A stretch of 40,158 nt of DNA from Variovorax ginsengisoli (GTDB taxonomy: Bacteria; Pseudomonadota; Gammaproteobacteria; Burkholderiales; Burkholderiaceae_C), in the NCBI RefSeq assembly GCF_006438845.1, contig NZ_RCZJ01000011.1, positions 60,001-100,158 on the forward strand. The letters run 5' to 3'. Below, in pieces: positions 28,102-36,382 of the stretch. Under the pieces are notes generated by a model. It had not been told where the DNA came from. It worked only from the letters and a program-made list of their open reading frames with translations, and ran no database searches. Within the stretch, counting starts at the first letter, position 1, and every line of letters starts with the position of its first letter. A program made the position numbers and the translations under genes.

Positions 28102-28872
28102 TCAACGGGCGTGCGAGACGCCGCCGTCGACGATCAGCGTCGACCCCATCACGTAGTCGCCGGCCCGCGAAGCCAGGTAGATTGCCGCACCCGCCATGTC
28201 CTCCGGCGTGCCGATGCGGCCGGCCGGAATGCGCGCCTTGACCGTGTCGCCGTGGTCGCGCGCGTCCTTGTTCATGTCGGAGGCGAACGCGCCCGGTGCG
28301 ATCGCGCTGACAGCGATGCGTTCCGGCGCCAGGCGCAGCGCCATGCGGCGCGTGAGCTGGATCAACCCGGCCTTGCTGGCCGCGTACGAATAGGTTTCCT
28401 GCGGATTCACCGAGATGCCGTCGATCGAGGCGATGTTGATCACCTTCGCGAGGTGGTCGGTGGCCGCCTTGCGCAGCATCGGCGTGAGCGCCTGCGTGAG
28501 GAAGAAAGGCGCCTTCAGGTTCAGGTCGACCACCTTGTCCCAGCCGCTCTCAGGGAACTCGTCGTAGGGCGCGCCCCAGGCGGCGCCGGCGTTGTTGACC
28601 AGGATGTCGAGCGTGTCCTCGTGCTTGGCATAGGCGGCGGCCAGCGCGTGGGCGCCTTCCACCGTCGACACGTCGGCGGGCAACGAGACGCAGTGACCGA
28701 AGGCCGAGAGCTCCTTGGCGGTCTGGTCGCAGGCCGCGGCTTTGCGGGCCGAGATGTAGACGCGTGCGCCCTGGGCCAGGAAGCCCTCGGCGATCATGCG
28801 GCCGATGCCGCGCGAGCCGCCGGTGATGAGCGCGCTGCGCCCCTGGAGCGAGAAGAGTTGGGTGGTGTCCAT
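28102..28872 (-). CDS. Short-chain dehydrogenase/reductase
   Basis: A 256-residue classical SDR. The nucleotide motif is TGGSRGIG (17-24), with the NNAGA motif, a catalytic Ser (NIASIDG), YSYAASK (Tyr/Lys) and a C-terminal IVDGG. The length and motifs suggest an NAD(P)-dependent alcohol or 3-oxoacyl/gluconate-type dehydrogenase. ATG 28872 follows AGGAGA. It lies on the opposite strand from the sugar-acid genes but near them, so it might supply another oxidation step; that is only contextual. It does not overlap its neighbours. Confidence 0.88.
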   Translation of the reverse strand: MDTTQLFSLQGRSALITGGSRGIGRMIAEGFLAQGARVYISARKAAACDQTAKELSAFGHCVSLPADVSTVEGAHALAAAYAKHEDTLDILVNNAGAAWGAPYDEFPESGWDKVVDLNLKAPFFLTQALTPMLRKAATDHLAKVINIASIDGISVNPQETYSYAASKAGLIQLTRRMALRLAPERIAVSAIAPGAFASDMNKDARDHGDTVKARIPAGRIGTPEDMAGAAIYLASRAGDYVMGSTLIVDGGVSHAR

Positions 28873-28970
28873 GCGGTGTCTCCTGAGATGTCGGTACCGC
28901 CGTCGAGGGCGGCGCCGCGCAGCTTAGTGCGCAGCGGGAGCGCCCTCGGTCGCGAAGGTGCCAGCGACGC

Positions 28971-30287
28971 TCAGATGCTCAACGTGCGTGCGATCTCGTC
29001 GAAGCTGGGCCGGGTAGCCGCGTCGGGCGCCAGGCAGAGCGTCTCGACAGCGGCCAATGCCGCCAGCGTGGGGCTGTCCGGCTCGCTGCAGCGCGACCGA
29101 AGTTCTTCGGCCAGGCACCCGAAGGCACGCGCCTCGATGCGTTGCAGCGCGATGGCCTGGCGCGGGTCCATCGCGTCGATGAACGACGCGGCGCCCATGT
29201 CGCCCAGCCGCGCATCGCCGTCCCCGCGCCAGAGGATGTTGTGCGCATAGAGGTCGCCGTGCAGCAGGCCGCGGGAATGCAGCGCGCGCACCGCGTCGGC
29301 AACCCCGGCCGCCAGGCGCAGCGCCTGGGCCGGCGTGAAGCGTGCGTCATCGGCGTAGACGTCGCGGGTGCAGCTCTCCAGGCTGGGTGGACCGGCCAGC
29401 ACGACATGGTCGGCGTCGACCCATGGCATCACCAGGCCTTCGGTGCCTTCCGGATGGCCGGCGAGTCGGCCTTCGGCGCCGATGCGGTGCGGGTGTGCGC
29501 CCGCGGCCAGGCTGGCCGCGAGTTCGCTGTCGGGCGAGCCGTCGCTGGTGACGCTGCCCTTGAACAGCTTGAGTGCCACGGTACGCGGCCCGCCAGATGC
29601 GCCGGCCCAGACCGCGCGGTGGATCACGCCGGAGGCGCCCTGGCCCACGCGCTCGTGCACGGCAAGTTCGCTCCAGGCGACGGCGGGCAGTGCGCGGTCG
29701 GCCAACACGGCGGCCTCGCGCGCCGCGTTCAGCGGATTGCCGCCGAAGGCCAGCCAGGCGAGTCGCGGCAGTTGCAGCAAGAAGTCGGGCAAGGTCGGCA
29801 GCCGGTTCGCGGCGATGCGCAACAGTTCGAGCCGCTCGCAGCCGGCGAGCGTGGCGGGCAGCGCTTGCAGCCGGTTGCCGGCCAGCATCAGCTTCTGCAG
29901 GCGGGTGCAATGCCCCAGGGCGTCGGGCAGCTGCTCGATGGCGTTGTCGGTGAGGATCAGCCAGCGCAGTTGCGGCGGCAGCGCTTCGGCAGGCACGTCG
30001 ACGATGCGGTTGGCCTTGAAGCCGACCATTTCCAACTGCGCGCATCGGCCGAGGCTGGCTGGCAGCGCGGTGAAGCGGTTGTCGGAAGCGAAGAGCACGC
30101 GCAGCCGGTGCAGCCGGTGCAAGTCGTCCGGCAGCGATGTCAGCGCATTGCCGGAGAGGTCGAGCACCTCCAGCGTGTCGGCCAGCGTGAAGATTTCGCT
30201 CGGGAATTCGGTGAGGCCGGCCGAAAGCGCCAGCCGGCGCGCGCCGTGCAGGCTGCCTTCACCCAGGCGGGATAGTGTGTCGTTCAT
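28971..30287 (-). CDS. Leucine-rich-repeat protein fused to a serine/threonine-kinase-like domain
   Basis: A 438-residue protein with two parts. Residues 38-185 hold about six LRR units of the LxxLxLxxNxLxxLP type. Residues 208-438 look like a eukaryotic-type kinase: the Gly loop GQGASG (215-220), VALK with Lys240, the catalytic loop HGDLYAHN (343-350; Asp345, Asn350) and DMG (363-365) in place of DFG. HGD replaces HRD, as in several bacterial atypical kinases. There is no signal peptide or membrane helix, so it is probably cytosolic. Targets are unknown. The next gene upstream is an MBL hydrolase on the same strand, 25 bases away, and they may be co-transcribed. Confidence 0.88.
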   Translation of the reverse strand: MNDTLSRLGEGSLHGARRLALSAGLTEFPSEIFTLADTLEVLDLSGNALTSLPDDLHRLHRLRVLFASDNRFTALPASLGRCAQLEMVGFKANRIVDVPAEALPPQLRWLILTDNAIEQLPDALGHCTRLQKLMLAGNRLQALPATLAGCERLELLRIAANRLPTLPDFLLQLPRLAWLAFGGNPLNAAREAAVLADRALPAVAWSELAVHERVGQGASGVIHRAVWAGASGGPRTVALKLFKGSVTSDGSPDSELAASLAAGAHPHRIGAEGRLAGHPEGTEGLVMPWVDADHVVLAGPPSLESCTRDVYADDARFTPAQALRLAAGVADAVRALHSRGLLHGDLYAHNILWRGDGDARLGDMGAASFIDAMDPRQAIALQRIEARAFGCLAEELRSRCSEPDSPTLAALAAVETLCLAPDAATRPSFDEIARTLSI

Positions 30288-30312
30288 GCCCTGCCGAGCA
30301 TGGCACAGGCGC

Positions 30313-31395
30313 TCAAGACCGTGCCGTGGGCCGAGCCGTCTCGAAGCGGTAGATGCCGTCGTCGCCGAGCGTGCGGCGAAGCTGCCCGTCGAGCCACAGC
30401 AGATGCAGGTGCGCGATGGTCTCGCCCATCGCGAAGGTCAGCTGGTGCAGGTCGAGCGCCCGCTTGAACATGATCGGCACGCCGTCCGCGGCGCTCAGTG
30501 CGCGTTCGCGGCAGGCAGTGAGCAGCTCTGCCAGCCGGTCGCGATGGTGTTCCTCCAACTGCTCGATGCGCCGGTGCACGCCGGTGAAGGGCTTGCCGTG
30601 CGAAGGCAGCGCCAGCACGTCGGCCGGCAGTGCCCGGAAGCGCGCGATGCTGTCGAGAAAGAGCCGCAGCGAATTCGCCTCGGGTTCGTCGGCCTGCACG
30701 CTCACGTTGGTGGAGATGCGCGGCAGCATCATGTCGCCGCCGATCAGCACGATGAGTTCGGCGCAGTACAGCGCGATGTGCTCGGGCGCATGGCCGTAGC
30801 CGACGATGCAGCCCCAGTCGCGTCCGCCGATGCGCACCGTGCCGCCGTCGATCAGCCGCACGAAGCTCGGCGGCAGGCCCGGCACCATCTGGCGGTAGTA
30901 GTTAGAGCGCTCGCGGATCTTTTGTACCGCATCCGCGTCGACCAGGCCGTGCGATGCGAAGAAGCGGGCGGCCGTGTCGCCGCCGGCGGCATTGTCCATG
31001 CCGTTCGGGCTGGTCAGGTTGCGTGCCACGTAGTAGTCGGTGGCGCTCATCCACAGTGGTGCGTGCCAGCGCTCGCACAGCCACTGCGCCAGGCCGACGT
31101 GGTCGGGGTGCATGTGCGTCACGAGCACGCGCAGGATCGGCAGGCCCTCCAATTGGGTCGCGAAGACCTGCTCCCACTGCGCCCGGGTCTCGTCGCGCGA
31201 GATGCAGCAGTCGACCACGGTCCAGCCCTCGACCCCTTCGATGGTGTCGCGCATCAGCCAGAGGTTGATGTGGTCCAGCGCGAAGGGCAGTCCCATGCGG
31301 ATCCAGCGCACGCCGGGCGCGACCTCGACGGCTTCGCCGGGCGCCGGCAGCATGTCGCCGAAGGGGTAGTGGAGTTCGCGTTCGAGGAGGTTCAT
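30313..31395 (-). CDS. MBL-fold metallo-hydrolase, MerR-linked
   Basis: A 360-residue metallo-beta-lactamase-fold hydrolase. The zinc motif is THMHPDH (His94, His96, Asp98, His99), with GYGHAPEH and GGDMMLPRIS supplying later ligands. A C-terminal 100-residue helical part (RRIEQLEEHHRDRL..TFAMGETIAHLHLLW) is the kind seen in MBL proteins next to acyl-CoA genes. Family members hydrolyse thioesters or similar bonds; the substrate is unknown. ATG 31395 has no ribosome site upstream. It is divergent from a LiuR-like regulator, with an operator-like palindrome 20 bases from its start codon, so regulation by that protein is likely. Confidence 0.88.
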   Translation of the reverse strand: MNLLERELHYPFGDMLPAPGEAVEVAPGVRWIRMGLPFALDHINLWLMRDTIEGVEGWTVVDCCISRDETRAQWEQVFATQLEGLPILRVLVTHMHPDHVGLAQWLCERWHAPLWMSATDYYVARNLTSPNGMDNAAGGDTAARFFASHGLVDADAVQKIRERSNYYRQMVPGLPPSFVRLIDGGTVRIGGRDWGCIVGYGHAPEHIALYCAELIVLIGGDMMLPRISTNVSVQADEPEANSLRLFLDSIARFRALPADVLALPSHGKPFTGVHRRIEQLEEHHRDRLAELLTACRERALSAADGVPIMFKRALDLHQLTFAMGETIAHLHLLWLDGQLRRTLGDDGIYRFETARPTARS

Positions 31396-31407
31396 GTACG
31401 ATCCGGG

Positions 31408-31428
31408 TTGACGTTGACGTTAACGTCA
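31408..31428. promoter_or_regulatory. Candidate LiuR/MerR operator palindrome
   Basis: TGACGTTAACGTCA (31415-31428) is a perfect 14-bp palindrome, preceded by a further TTGACG half (31408-31413). It lies 20 bases upstream of the divergent MBL start and 87 bases upstream of the MerR start. The ACGT-n-ACGT-like core resembles the operator reported for LiuR-type MerR regulators of branched-chain amino acid and acyl-CoA genes. Which promoters it controls is inferred from position. Confidence 0.7.
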
Positions 31429-31514
31429 TGGGGGGAATCGCCATTGTAGGCAGTGCGGCTTCGACGCGCTGTCGCAGGCGATACCGCCTCTTTCCCTCCA
31501 ACGTCCCGCCATCC

Positions 31515-31958
31515 ATGCCGTCATCGACCTATTCCATCAGCGAACTGGCCCGTGAATTCGATCTCACCACGCGTGCGATCCGCTTCTACGAGGACAAGGG
31601 CCTTCTCGCACCGGGCCGCTCGGGTGCGGGGGGGCTGCAGCGCGTGTACAGCGCGCGCGACCGCACGCGGCTGGCGCTCACGCTGCGCGCCAAGCGGTTG
31701 GGGCTGAGCCTCGACGAGGCGAGGGACATCCTTGACATCTACGACAGCCCGCGCGACACCGTGGTACAGCTGAACAAGTTCCTGGGCGTGCTGGGCGCGC
31801 ACCGCGGCCAGCTCGAAGCGCAACTGGCCGAGCTGCAGGCCAACCTCGCGGAGGTGATGGCCCAGGAGAAGCAGGCGCGGGCCACGCTGGCCCGCGCGCA
31901 AAAGGCGCCGTCCGCCGCCGGCGGCGTGAAGCCGCTCAAGAAAGCCCGGGCGCGCTGA
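31515..31958 (+). CDS. liuR: MerR-family regulator, LiuR-like
   Basis: A 147-residue regulator. The N-terminal MerR winged helix reads YSISELAREFDLTTRAIRFYEDKGLL, and the following LTLRAKRLGLSLDEARDILDIYDS matches LiuR, the regulator of leucine/isovalerate and related acyl-CoA catabolism. The C-terminal half is a long coiled coil (about 85-130) for dimerisation and ends in a basic tail. No metal-binding cysteines are seen, in line with a CoA-ester or organic ligand. ATG 31515 starts the normal N-terminus; the frame is open upstream to 31428. The downstream carbonic anhydrase starts 35 bases later. Confidence 0.82.
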   Translation: MPSSTYSISELAREFDLTTRAIRFYEDKGLLAPGRSGAGGLQRVYSARDRTRLALTLRAKRLGLSLDEARDILDIYDSPRDTVVQLNKFLGVLGAHRGQLEAQLAELQANLAEVMAQEKQARATLARAQKAPSAAGGVKPLKKARAR

Positions 31959-31993
31959 ATGCGCCCACCGACACCCTCACCGACAATACGACC

Positions 31994-32749
31994 ATGCCTG
32001 ACGACACCCTCGACGACCTGTTTGCCCACAACCGCGCCTGGTCCGCGCAGATGGAGCGCGACCGCCCCGGCTTCTTCACCAGCCTGGTGAAGCAGCAGAC
32101 GCCCAAGTACATGTGGATCGGCTGCTCCGACAGCCGCGTGCCCGCCAACCAGATCACGGGCCTGGACCCGGGCGAGGTGTTCGTGCACCGCAACGTCGCC
32201 AACATCGTCGTGCACTCCGACCTCAACGCGCTGTCGGCCATCCAATTCGCGGTCGACATGCTCAAGGTCGAGCACATCATGGTGGTGGGGCATTACGGTT
32301 GCGGCGGTGTGAAGGCGGCGCTCGACGGCATCCGTGTCGGTCTGGCCGACAACTGGATCCGTCACATCCAGGACGTGCGTGACCGCCACCACGTCATGCT
32401 CGAGTCGTTGCCCGAAGAAGTGCGCGCCGACGCGCTGTGCGAGCTGAATGTCGCGGAGCAGGTGGTCAACGTCGCTGTCAGCACCGTGATGGTCGACGCC
32501 TGGAGCCGTGGCCAGAAAGTCACCATCCACGGCTGGGCCTTCGGCGTGCACGACGGCCTGCTGCAGGACCTGCAGATGTCGATGGATGGGAGCAAGCCGC
32601 TCGACGCCATCTACAAGGCCGCGGTGCAGCGCATCCGCTACAAGTGGAGCACGCCCGGCGAGTCGACGACCATCGTGCCACGCCCGCGCAGCGAGGCATC
32701 GGTCGACGAACTGCCGTCCGACGGCATTCCCAAACGTCCGGCCCCTTGA
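31994..32749 (+). CDS. can: Beta-class carbonic anhydrase
   Basis: A 251-residue cytosolic enzyme interconverting CO2 and bicarbonate. The zinc ligands are Cys44 and Asp46 in CSDSRVP, and His100 and Cys103 in HYGCGG. It is longer than the roughly 220 residues of E. coli Can because of a C-terminal tail. It lies between the LiuR-like regulator and a thiolase. In Burkholderiales a carbonic anhydrase gene is sometimes found with acyl-CoA carboxylase pathways, where it supplies bicarbonate; no carboxylase gene is in this window, so that link is inference. Confidence 0.94.
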   Translation: MPDDTLDDLFAHNRAWSAQMERDRPGFFTSLVKQQTPKYMWIGCSDSRVPANQITGLDPGEVFVHRNVANIVVHSDLNALSAIQFAVDMLKVEHIMVVGHYGCGGVKAALDGIRVGLADNWIRHIQDVRDRHHVMLESLPEEVRADALCELNVAEQVVNVAVSTVMVDAWSRGQKVTIHGWAFGVHDGLLQDLQMSMDGSKPLDAIYKAAVQRIRYKWSTPGESTTIVPRPRSEASVDELPSDGIPKRPAP

Positions 32750-32789
32750 TTTTCCGGCGTTCCCTTTCCTCAGTCACAAGGAGATCTCC

Positions 32790-33974
32790 ATGTCCGAATC
32801 CATCGTCATCGTCGGCGCGGCCCGCACCCCCATGGGCGCGTTCCAGGGCGACTTCTCTTCCCTCGCGGCCCATGACCTCGGCGGCGCCGCCATCAAGGCC
32901 GCCGTCGAGCGCGCGGGCATCGACCCGGCGCTCGTCGGCGAGGTGCTGTTCGGCAACTGCCTGATGGCCGGCCAGGGCCAGGCGCCGGCGCGCCAGGCGG
33001 CCTACAAGGGCGGCCTGCCCGACAGCGCGGGTGCGGTCACGCTCAGCAAGATGTGCGGCTCGGCCATGAAGGCCGCGATGCTGTCGTACGACATGCTCAT
33101 GGCCGGCACCCACGACGTGATGGTCGCGGGTGGCATGGAAAGCATGACCAACGCGCCCTACTTGATGCTCAAGGGCCGCGGCGGTTACCGCATGGGCCAC
33201 GATCGCATCTTCGATCACATGATGCTCGACGGCCTCGAGGACGCCTACCAGCCGGGCCGCTCCATGGGCACCTTCGGCGAAGACTGCGCCGCCAAGTACA
33301 GCTTCACGCGAGAGCAGCAGGACGCCTTCGCCACCGCCAGCGTCGAGCGCGCCAAGCATGCCACGGCCGATGGCCTGTTCAAGGCCGAGATCGTGCCGGT
33401 CACGGTCAAGAGCCGCAGCGGCGAGACGGTGGTGTCGATCGACGAAGGCCCGGGCAAGGTCAAGCTCGACAAGATCGCCACGCTCAAGCCTGCGTTCAAG
33501 AAGGACGGCGGCACCATCACGGCCGCATCCAGTTCGTCGATCAACGACGGCGCGGCGGCGCTGGTCATGATGACCGAATCGCACGCGAAGAAGATCGGCG
33601 CCAAGCCGCTCGCCCGCATCGTCGGCCACGCCACGCACGCGCAGCAGCCCGAGTGGTTCTCGACCGCGCCGGTCGGCGCCGTGCAGAAGCTGTTCGCCAA
33701 GACCGGCTGGGGCGTGAAGGACGTCGACCTGTGGGAGGTGAACGAAGCCTTCGCCGTGGTGCCGATGGCGCTGATGAAGGAGATGGGTGTGGCGCACGAC
33801 ATCGTCAACGTGCATGGCGGCGCCTGCGCGCTGGGCCACCCGATCGGCGCGAGCGGCGCGCGCATCATGGTCACGCTGATGCACGCGTTGCAGTCGCGCG
33901 GCCAGAAGCGCGGCGTCGCCACGCTGTGCATCGGCGGCGGCGAAGGCACGGCCGTCGCCATCGAACTGCTCTGA
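32790..33974 (+). CDS. Acetyl-CoA C-acyltransferase (thiolase)
   Basis: A 394-residue thiolase of the degradative/biosynthetic acetyl-CoA acetyltransferase type. The catalytic residues are Cys89 (SKMCGSAMKA), His350 (CALGHPIGASG) and Cys380 (CIGGGEG). It joins or cleaves acetyl-CoA and acyl-CoA, in beta-oxidation, ketogenic or PHB metabolism. AAGGAG is 6-11 bases before ATG 32790, a clear start. The M20 peptidase begins 4 bases after its stop. Together with the acyl-CoA dehydrogenase two genes down, it points to acyl-CoA breakdown. Confidence 0.95.
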   Translation: MSESIVIVGAARTPMGAFQGDFSSLAAHDLGGAAIKAAVERAGIDPALVGEVLFGNCLMAGQGQAPARQAAYKGGLPDSAGAVTLSKMCGSAMKAAMLSYDMLMAGTHDVMVAGGMESMTNAPYLMLKGRGGYRMGHDRIFDHMMLDGLEDAYQPGRSMGTFGEDCAAKYSFTREQQDAFATASVERAKHATADGLFKAEIVPVTVKSRSGETVVSIDEGPGKVKLDKIATLKPAFKKDGGTITAASSSSINDGAAALVMMTESHAKKIGAKPLARIVGHATHAQQPEWFSTAPVGAVQKLFAKTGWGVKDVDLWEVNEAFAVVPMALMKEMGVAHDIVNVHGGACALGHPIGASGARIMVTLMHALQSRGQKRGVATLCIGGGEGTAVAIELL

Positions 33975-33978
33975 ACAC

Positions 33979-35241
33979 ATGGATCGCATGAAAAAGAACA
34001 ACGCACGCGGATTCGTCGTCGGCATGGCGCTGGGCGCGCTCGCCCTGGCGCCGGCTGCCTGGGCGCAGCAGCGGCGCGACAACGTCCTGTTCGACGCCGC
34101 GACCGCGCAACGCCCGGCCGTGATCAAGACGCTCGAAACGTTGGTCAACATCGAGACCGGGACCGGTGATGCCGAAGGCATGGCCGCCTCCGGCAACTAC
34201 CTCGAGCGCGAGCTGAAGTCGCTGGGCCTCACCGTCGAACGCCGCAAGCCTGCCGGCTTGGCGGTGGGCGACAACATCGTCGGCAAGATCAAGGGCCGCG
34301 GCGGCAAGAACCTGCTGCTGATGGCGCACATGGACACGGTCTACCCCAAGGGCATGCTGGCCAAGGCGCCGTTCCGCGTCGAGGGCAACAAGGCCTACGG
34401 CCCGGGCATTGCCGACGACAAGGGCGGCATTGCCGTCATCCTGCACACGCTGAAGCTGCTCAAGGACTACGGCGTGCGCGACTACGGCACGCTGACCGTG
34501 ATGTTCAACACCGACGAGGAAAAAGGCTCGTTCGGCTCGCGTGAGCTGATCCAGGAAGAGGCGAAGGCGCACGACTACGTGCTCTCCTTCGAGCCGACCG
34601 CCGCCGAGAGCGAGAACTTCACGCTCGGCACCTCGGGCATCGCCTACGTGCAGGCCAACGTCAAGGGCAAGGCCTCGCACGCGGGTGCGGCGCCGGAGCT
34701 CGGCGTCAACGCGGTGGTCGAGGCGGCCGACCTGGTGCTGCGCACCCTGGACCTCGACGACAAGGCCAAGGGGCTGCGCTTCAACTGGACCATCGTCAAG
34801 GGTGGGGCGGTCAGCAACATCATTCCCGACAGCGCCACTGTCAACGCCGACGTCCGCTACGCCCGCAACGAGGATTTCGAAGCGGCGATGAAGACGCTCG
34901 AAGAGCGCGCGCAACAGAAGAAGGTGCCGGGCGCCGAGGTGTCGATCATCGTGACGCGCGGCCGGCCGGCTTTCAACGCGGGCGAGGGCGGCAAGGCATT
35001 GGTCGACAAGGCGCTGGGCTTCTACAAGGAGGCCGGTGGGAGCGCCACGGTGATCGAACGCACCGGCGGCGGCACCGACGCGGCCTACGCGTCGCTGTCG
35101 GGCAAGCCCGTCATCGAAAGCCTGGGCCTTCCGGGTTTCGGCTATCACAGCGACAAGGCGGAGTACGTCATGATCGACGCCATCCCCCGCCGCCTGTACA
35201 TGGCGGCGCGGCTCATCATGGACCTCGGTTCAACCAAGTAA
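33979..35241 (+). CDS. M20 metallopeptidase, carboxypeptidase G2-like, exported
   Basis: A 420-residue zinc peptidase. A signal peptide runs to about residue 29 (AWA-Q). Two-zinc-site residues are visible: His117 and Asp119 (AHMDTVY), Asp146-Asp147 (GIADDKGG), Glu180-Glu181 (NTDEEKGS) and a C-terminal His (FGYHSDKAEY). The pattern is that of carboxypeptidase G2/glutamate carboxypeptidase, which removes C-terminal glutamate from folates or peptides in the periplasm; here the substrate is unproven. ATG 33979 is used. Its place between a thiolase and an acyl-CoA dehydrogenase may be chance. Confidence 0.9.
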   Translation: MDRMKKNNARGFVVGMALGALALAPAAWAQQRRDNVLFDAATAQRPAVIKTLETLVNIETGTGDAEGMAASGNYLERELKSLGLTVERRKPAGLAVGDNIVGKIKGRGGKNLLLMAHMDTVYPKGMLAKAPFRVEGNKAYGPGIADDKGGIAVILHTLKLLKDYGVRDYGTLTVMFNTDEEKGSFGSRELIQEEAKAHDYVLSFEPTAAESENFTLGTSGIAYVQANVKGKASHAGAAPELGVNAVVEAADLVLRTLDLDDKAKGLRFNWTIVKGGAVSNIIPDSATVNADVRYARNEDFEAAMKTLEERAQQKKVPGAEVSIIVTRGRPAFNAGEGGKALVDKALGFYKEAGGSATVIERTGGGTDAAYASLSGKPVIESLGLPGFGYHSDKAEYVMIDAIPRRLYMAARLIMDLGSTK

Positions 35242-35251
35242 CGGACGCCCC

Positions 35252-36382
35252 ATGCTGCTCACCGCCGACCAGGAAGCCATTCGCGACGCCGTGCGCGAAT
35301 TCGCGCAGAAAGAGTTGTGGCCCCACGCACCGCAGTGGGACCGCGAGCACGCCTTTCCCCGGTCGGCGCACCAAGGCCTGGCCGAACTCGGCGCCTACGG
35401 CATCTGCGTGCCCGAGGAAGACGGCGGCGCCGGCCTGGACTACCTCACGCTGGCCTTGGTGCTCGAGGAGATCGCGGCGGGCGATGGCGGCACCAGCACC
35501 GCCATCAGCGTGACCAACTGCCCCGTCAACGCGATCCTCATGCGCTACGGCAACGCCGTGCAGAAGAAGCAATGGCTGTGGCCGCTGGCGCAGGGCCAGA
35601 TGCTCGGTGCCTTCTGCCTGACCGAGCCACAGGCCGGCAGCGACGCGTCGAGCCTGCGCACCACCGCACGCAAGGACGGCGACGCCTACGTGATCGACGG
35701 TGTCAAGCAGTTCATCACCAGCGGCAAGAACGGCCAGGTGGCGATCGTCATCGCCGTCACCGACAAGGGCGCCGGCAAGCGCGGCATGAGCGCCTTCCTG
35801 GTACCGACCGATGCGCCGGGCTACAACGTCGCGCGGCTCGAAGACAAGCTCGGCCAGCACAGCAGCGACACCGCGCAGATCAACTTCGACGGCTGCCGCA
35901 TCCCGGCGGAGAACCTGATCGGCGCCGAGGGCGAGGGCTACAAGATCGCGCTCGGCGCGCTCGAGGGCGGCCGCATCGGCATCGCGGCCCAGAGCGTGGG
36001 CATGGCGCGCAGCGCCTTCGACGTGGCGCTGGCCTATGCCAAGGAGCGCCAGGCCTTCGGCGGCAGCATCTTCGACCAGCAGGCCGTCGGTTTTCGTCTG
36101 GCCGAATGCGCCACGCAACTCGAAGCCGCGCGTCAGCTGATCTGGCACGCCGCCGCCCTGCGCGATGCCGGCCTGCCGTGCCTGAAGGAAGCCGCCATGG
36201 CCAAGCTCTTCGCCAGCGAGATGGCCGAGAAGGTCTGCAGCGCCGCCATCCAGACGCTCGGCGGCTACGGCTACGTCAACGACTTTCCGCTGGAGCGCAT
36301 CTACCGTGACGTGCGCGTGTGCCAGATCTACGAAGGCACCTCCGACATCCAGAAACTGCTGATCCAGCGGGCGCTCGCGTGA
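35252..36382 (+). CDS. Acyl-CoA dehydrogenase, short-chain type
   Basis: A 376-residue FAD enzyme. The usual blocks are present: CLTEPQAGSDASS near residues 128-140, FITSGKNGQ, and LGGYGYVNDFPLERIYRD with catalytic Glu361 in YEGTSDIQ. It introduces the 2,3-double bond in acyl-CoA esters, passing electrons to ETF. The glutamate position and length suit the short/branched-chain group (SCAD-like) better than isovaleryl-CoA dehydrogenase. Its stop overlaps the GTG start of ychJ. It probably belongs to the same run as the thiolase. Confidence 0.94.
   Translation: MLLTADQEAIRDAVREFAQKELWPHAPQWDREHAFPRSAHQGLAELGAYGICVPEEDGGAGLDYLTLALVLEEIAAGDGGTSTAISVTNCPVNAILMRYGNAVQKKQWLWPLAQGQMLGAFCLTEPQAGSDASSLRTTARKDGDAYVIDGVKQFITSGKNGQVAIVIAVTDKGAGKRGMSAFLVPTDAPGYNVARLEDKLGQHSSDTAQINFDGCRIPAENLIGAEGEGYKIALGALEGGRIGIAAQSVGMARSAFDVALAYAKERQAFGGSIFDQQAVGFRLAECATQLEAARQLIWHAAALRDAGLPCLKEAAMAKLFASEMAEKVCSAAIQTLGGYGYVNDFPLERIYRDVRVCQIYEGTSDIQKLLIQRALA

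Noticed and set aside
29368..31449. A 693-codon plus-strand frame opposite the LRR and MBL genes
   Set aside because: The minus-strand genes have clear domains; this frame is low-complexity and Ser/Arg-rich.
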